DNA of 37,144 nt from an uncultured Myxococcales bacterium (GTDB taxonomy: Bacteria > Myxococcota_A > UBA9042). The stretch lies in contig CAIMEY010000117.1 in the NCBI GenBank assembly GCA_903840165.1, positions 1 through 37,144 of the forward strand, written 5' to 3'. Numbering within the stretch: the first letter of the stretch is position 1; the number at the start of each line of letters is the position of its first letter. Below, piece after piece: positions 33,381 through 37,144 of this stretch. The position numbers and the translations under genes were made by a program. The notes beneath the pieces are model-generated. The model had not been told where the DNA came from. It worked only from the letters and a program-made list of their open reading frames with translations, and searched no databases.

Positions 33381-33979
33381 GGCGTTCCTTGGGGCCCGGC
33401 GCCAGGGTGCTGCAGGCGCGCCAGAGACGGACCGCCATAGCCGATGGCGGCCCACACCTGCGGCTGGTCATAGAAGACAAGGCCGAAGAACCGCGCGAAA
33501 CCCCACCAGATTTGCCGGCGCAGTTGGGTGTCGCTCTGCGCCCATGCGAGCCAATGTTGCAGTTGGGCGTCGGGCTCAAGGTGGGAAAAGGTCACCCAGC
33601 GGTGGTCAAACAGCAGGGGGCCAAACTCCACAAGATCCAGAGCGCGGGCAATTTCCTCTTGGTGTTCAGGCGGTTCATCGGCCAAGTACGTGTCAAAAGC
33701 CTGGGCTAGTGCGGCCGAATCGGCGTCCATGGCAAAGACGCCACCGGCTGGCAAGTGGGTGCGCGCCATGTGCTGCAAGGTCTGGAATGCATGAGGAGAA
33801 AGGCAGCGCAGCCCGGGCACACTCGGGGCACTGCCGCGCAGCCAGTTCAGCGCGCCGAAGCCGCCCAGCGTCAAAGCGACGCCGCCTAAGCCCAGCCCGA
33901 GGACCCGCCGACGGGTGACAAAGGAGAAAGGCCCTTGACTTCCAGAGACTTCCTTGCTGTCCGCCCCTTGCCGACTCAT
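33377..33979 (-). CDS. TAT-exported small subunit, gluconate 2-dehydrogenase subunit 3-like
   Basis: This 200-residue protein has a twin-arginine signal: R23-R24-R25 followed by VLGLGLGGVALTLGG. It should therefore be exported folded, probably carrying the flavoprotein partner with it. The mature part begins with CLSPHAFQTLQHMARTHLP and has an F-D-x-Y-L spacing and Trp-rich C-terminus (W-W-G-F-A-R-F-F-G), in keeping with the gluconate 2-dehydrogenase subunit 3 family. The ATG at 33979 overlaps the stop of the enolase-family gene (ATGA). A longer frame up to 34492 lies inside that gene and reads as Arg/Pro/His-rich shadow. The coupling in series indicates a single complex or pathway. A cytochrome c subunit, usual in such enzymes, is not adjacent. 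Confidence 0.82.
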   Translation of the reverse strand: MSRQGADSKEVSGSQGPFSFVTRRRVLGLGLGGVALTLGGFGALNWLRGSAPSVPGLRCLSPHAFQTLQHMARTHLPAGGVFAMDADSAALAQAFDTYLADEPPEHQEEIARALDLVEFGPLLFDHRWVTFSHLEPDAQLQHWLAWAQSDTQLRRQIWWGFARFFGLVFYDQPQVWAAIGYGGPSLARLQHPGAGPQGTP

Positions 33980-35340
33980 GGCAACTCCGCCAGCTTTGCC
34001 CCAGTCCCTTGGCTCTCTTGGCGCGGTTGGGCAGCCGGCAGAACAAAGGAAGACAGTAGGTCCTCTCCGGCGCTTTCCCTTTGCGCCAGGACGGCTTGCT
34101 GGGCATCGATGCGCGCCTGACGCACGGCGCCCAAGTGTTTGGCGGTCTTGAGGCCCTTGTCCCACACCGCATGGATGGCGACCCGCAGGGGCGTGCCGCG
34201 GTAAAACACCGAACCATAGCGCCGCAAAGCCCGCGGATTGATGGAAAAACCGAGACCTGGAGCGGTCGGCAAGGTGAGTTCGCCGTTCTCGGCCAGCCAG
34301 GGCTGATCCAGCATACCGTCGCGGAACTCCGGCATCCAACCTGGCGGCGCAATGGGGTATTCCAGCAGACTCGAATCTCGCCACGGCGAGGCGGCAAACA
34401 ACTGAAGATTCAAGGCAAAACCCACGCCATTGGTCCACGTGTGCGGCGTATAGCGCGCCCCAGCGGCGGCCACGGCGCGGATGATGCGCCACGTTTCGGC
34501 CAAACCGCCCGAAAAACAGGCGTCTGGCTGGTAAATGTCCAGGCTGCGCTTTTCCAGCATGACCCGCGTCTCGGGCAGGCCGATGTGGTTTAACTCATGA
34601 CCTGCAATGGCAATTGGCACCGAGGCGCGCAGAGCCGCCATGCCGTCATAGTCGTCCGAAGGCAGGGGCTCTTCCAGCCAAGCATAGCCTAACTCAGCGG
34701 CTCGATTGGCAAAAGCTTGGGCACGTTGCAAGTCCCAGGTTGGGGCATCGGCGACGACGGCGACCCGCCAGCCCTGATTGGCGTCGATGCCCATGACGTA
34801 CTTGCCAGCAAAGGCGGCGTGAACCGTCTCAATTTGTTCGAGATCCTCGGCCAAGGTGTCTGCGTGCACGCGGAGCTTGAAGGCGGAAAATCCTTCAGAA
34901 ATACGGGCCTCAAGCTCCTTGACGCGGTCAGCGCCGGACTTGACCTCGCCGGTGGACGCGTAGAGGCGAACCTTGCCGCCATGGCCGCCTAACAGCTCGT
35001 AAATAGGCTTGTTTCGCGCCTTGCCGATGATGTCCCAGCACGCAGCTTCCAGCCAGCCGCAGTGCCAGCCGAGGTAGCTCATTTCGCGCAGGCGTTGGCG
35101 AATCGTCGCCAAGTCATCGGCGCGCTCGCCGAGCAGGTAAGGGCCCAGTAACTCCCCTAAACCTTGGCGTTCTTTGCCCATCGATGGGCCAGCGCTCCAG
35201 CCTTCCAGGCCGCCTTGGGTGCGGATGCGAATCAGCGTACAGCGGTTGTCTGTCTGCGTAAACCCTGGAATCCACGAGGGAAGAAAGGGCGCGGGCAGGG
35301 GGATCGAGACATGCCAGAGGGTCAAATCAGCAATGCGCAT
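33976..35340 (-). CDS. Enolase-superfamily enzyme (mandelate racemase / muconate lactonizing type)
   Basis: This 454-residue protein likely abstracts a proton alpha to a carboxylate, leading to racemisation or dehydration of an acid sugar or similar compound. The capping domain is followed by the barrel with K155-L-R157 (a K-x-R base motif) and metal ligands D186 (G-I-D-A-N-Q-G-W), E223/E224 (L-E-E-P) and E249 (A-G-H-E-L). The second base region is H300 (P-H-T-W-T-N-G). This set suggests a sugar-acid dehydratase branch, but the substrate is not assignable. Family members are usually ~380 residues; this has ~70 extra C-terminal residues with no known domain. The ATG at 35340 has GGAG eight bases upstream. 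The frame runs into repeat B upstream, but that part is non-coding. It leads the overlapping three-gene unit. Confidence 0.88.
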   Translation of the reverse strand: MRIADLTLWHVSIPLPAPFLPSWIPGFTQTDNRCTLIRIRTQGGLEGWSAGPSMGKERQGLGELLGPYLLGERADDLATIRQRLREMSYLGWHCGWLEAACWDIIGKARNKPIYELLGGHGGKVRLYASTGEVKSGADRVKELEARISEGFSAFKLRVHADTLAEDLEQIETVHAAFAGKYVMGIDANQGWRVAVVADAPTWDLQRAQAFANRAAELGYAWLEEPLPSDDYDGMAALRASVPIAIAGHELNHIGLPETRVMLEKRSLDIYQPDACFSGGLAETWRIIRAVAAAGARYTPHTWTNGVGFALNLQLFAASPWRDSSLLEYPIAPPGWMPEFRDGMLDQPWLAENGELTLPTAPGLGFSINPRALRRYGSVFYRGTPLRVAIHAVWDKGLKTAKHLGAVRQARIDAQQAVLAQRESAGEDLLSSFVLPAAQPRQESQGTGAKLAELP

Positions 35341-35463
35341 GGGATTCGCTCCGGCCGAACTGGGCAGCCAAGCGCACTGTACCCGGTTGGGCGGCCCGCG
35401 CAAGGGAAGGCGGCGCGTTGGGGCGAACAGGTGGGGGCGGCAGGTCCGCATCTGCCTGGAACA

Positions 35464-35699
35464 CGTAACCCTAAGCGCTTTGCGGGTTACCGGAAAGCTC
35501 GGGGCGTTGTGGACTTTGCCGCCCGGCCGAACGCAGGCTTGAGCCCGCGCGCGCGGGTGGGCGAGGAGAGGACTTCGCGGCGGGCGCAGCGCATGAGCCG
35601 TGCCAAGTCTGGCACGGCGAAAGTGGAGATGGCGCGCCCCCTTGAAACTAGAAGCAAACACTGTACCTCTAACCCGCAAGGAACTTCGGGTTGGAGGTA

Positions 35700-35700
<1 letters not shown>
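35464..35700. repeat. Structured intergenic repeat, copy B
   Basis: This 237-bp element is in the same orientation as copy A. The identical 86-bp core is at 35576-35661. The hairpins are GTAACCC/GGGTTAC at the left end (around an AAGCGCTT palindrome), the perfect 9-bp stem GCCGTGCCA/TGGCACGGC (35597-35618), and a 14-bp right-end stem (35663-35676 with 35687-35700) with a single T/C difference that pairs as a G-U wobble in RNA. Its right boundary coincides with the first base of the acyl-CoA ligase stop codon. For that minus-strand gene the last hairpin could act as a terminator-like structure, though no T run follows. Confidence 0.88.

Positions 35701-37144
<1,444 letters not shown>

Noticed and set aside
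33980..34492. N-terminal extension of the TAT small-subunit frame
   Set aside because: It lies wholly within the enolase-family gene; the ATG at 33979 begins a clean twin-arginine signal and forms an ATGA overlap.

Overview
This window is about 37 kb of GC-rich bacterial chromosome. It is packed with lipoproteins that share one design: a lipobox, then an Asp/Ala-rich linker, then a secreted domain. Together with a giant CDDGNACT-type cysteine-repeat protein, FG-GAP/ASPIC proteins, Kazal domains, fibrinogen-like domains and an F-type ATP synthase operon with two b subunits, this suggests Myxococcota or a related deltaproteobacterial lineage. That assignment is inference from gene style; there is no rRNA or other phylogenetic marker here beyond the ATP synthase genes.

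Layout from left to right. (1) 409-2837, plus strand: an FG-GAP/ASPIC lipoprotein overlapping a small cytochrome c lipoprotein. (2) 3002-5322, minus strand: a phosphorelay made of a receiver-Hpt protein followed by a PAS histidine kinase whose N-terminus seems to carry a one-base frameshift. (3) 5323-6351: about 1 kb with no supportable gene. (4) 6352-13948, minus strand: ATP synthase operon b'-b-delta-alpha-gamma-beta-epsilon, ending in a closely linked TPR lipoprotein; the a and c subunits are not here. (5) 14260-15087, plus strand: a divergent Cys-rich lipoprotein. (6) 15196-19635, minus strand: a second FG-GAP/ASPIC lipoprotein spaced one base from a radical SAM enzyme, then a small four-helix membrane protein and a NUDIX hydrolase.

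(7) 20030-31763, plus strand: a surface-protein region. It has a 1629-residue lipoprotein with 23 tandem eight-cysteine repeats and a fibrinogen-like C-terminus, a lipoprotein with two Kazal domains, a polysaccharide flippase plus family 2 glycosyltransferase, a fibre-like protein with a second fibrinogen-like domain, and a small Cys-rich lipoprotein. The flippase-glycosyltransferase pair is bracketed by a perfect 30-bp inverted repeat. (8) 31836-37144, minus strand: an overlapping three-gene unit (enolase-superfamily enzyme, TAT-exported gluconate-dehydrogenase subunit-3-like protein, GMC flavoenzyme) and an AMP-forming acyl-CoA ligase cut by the right edge.

The most unusual non-coding feature is a structured intergenic repeat of about 238 bp with three hairpins and an 86-nt identical core. 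It occurs in full at 26331-26569 and 35464-35700 and as an inverted fragment at 29307-29357. The strongest candidates for something undescribed are this repeat family with its bracketed glycan unit, the ASPIC lipoprotein-radical SAM-membrane protein operon, and the higher-order organisation of the giant cysteine repeat.
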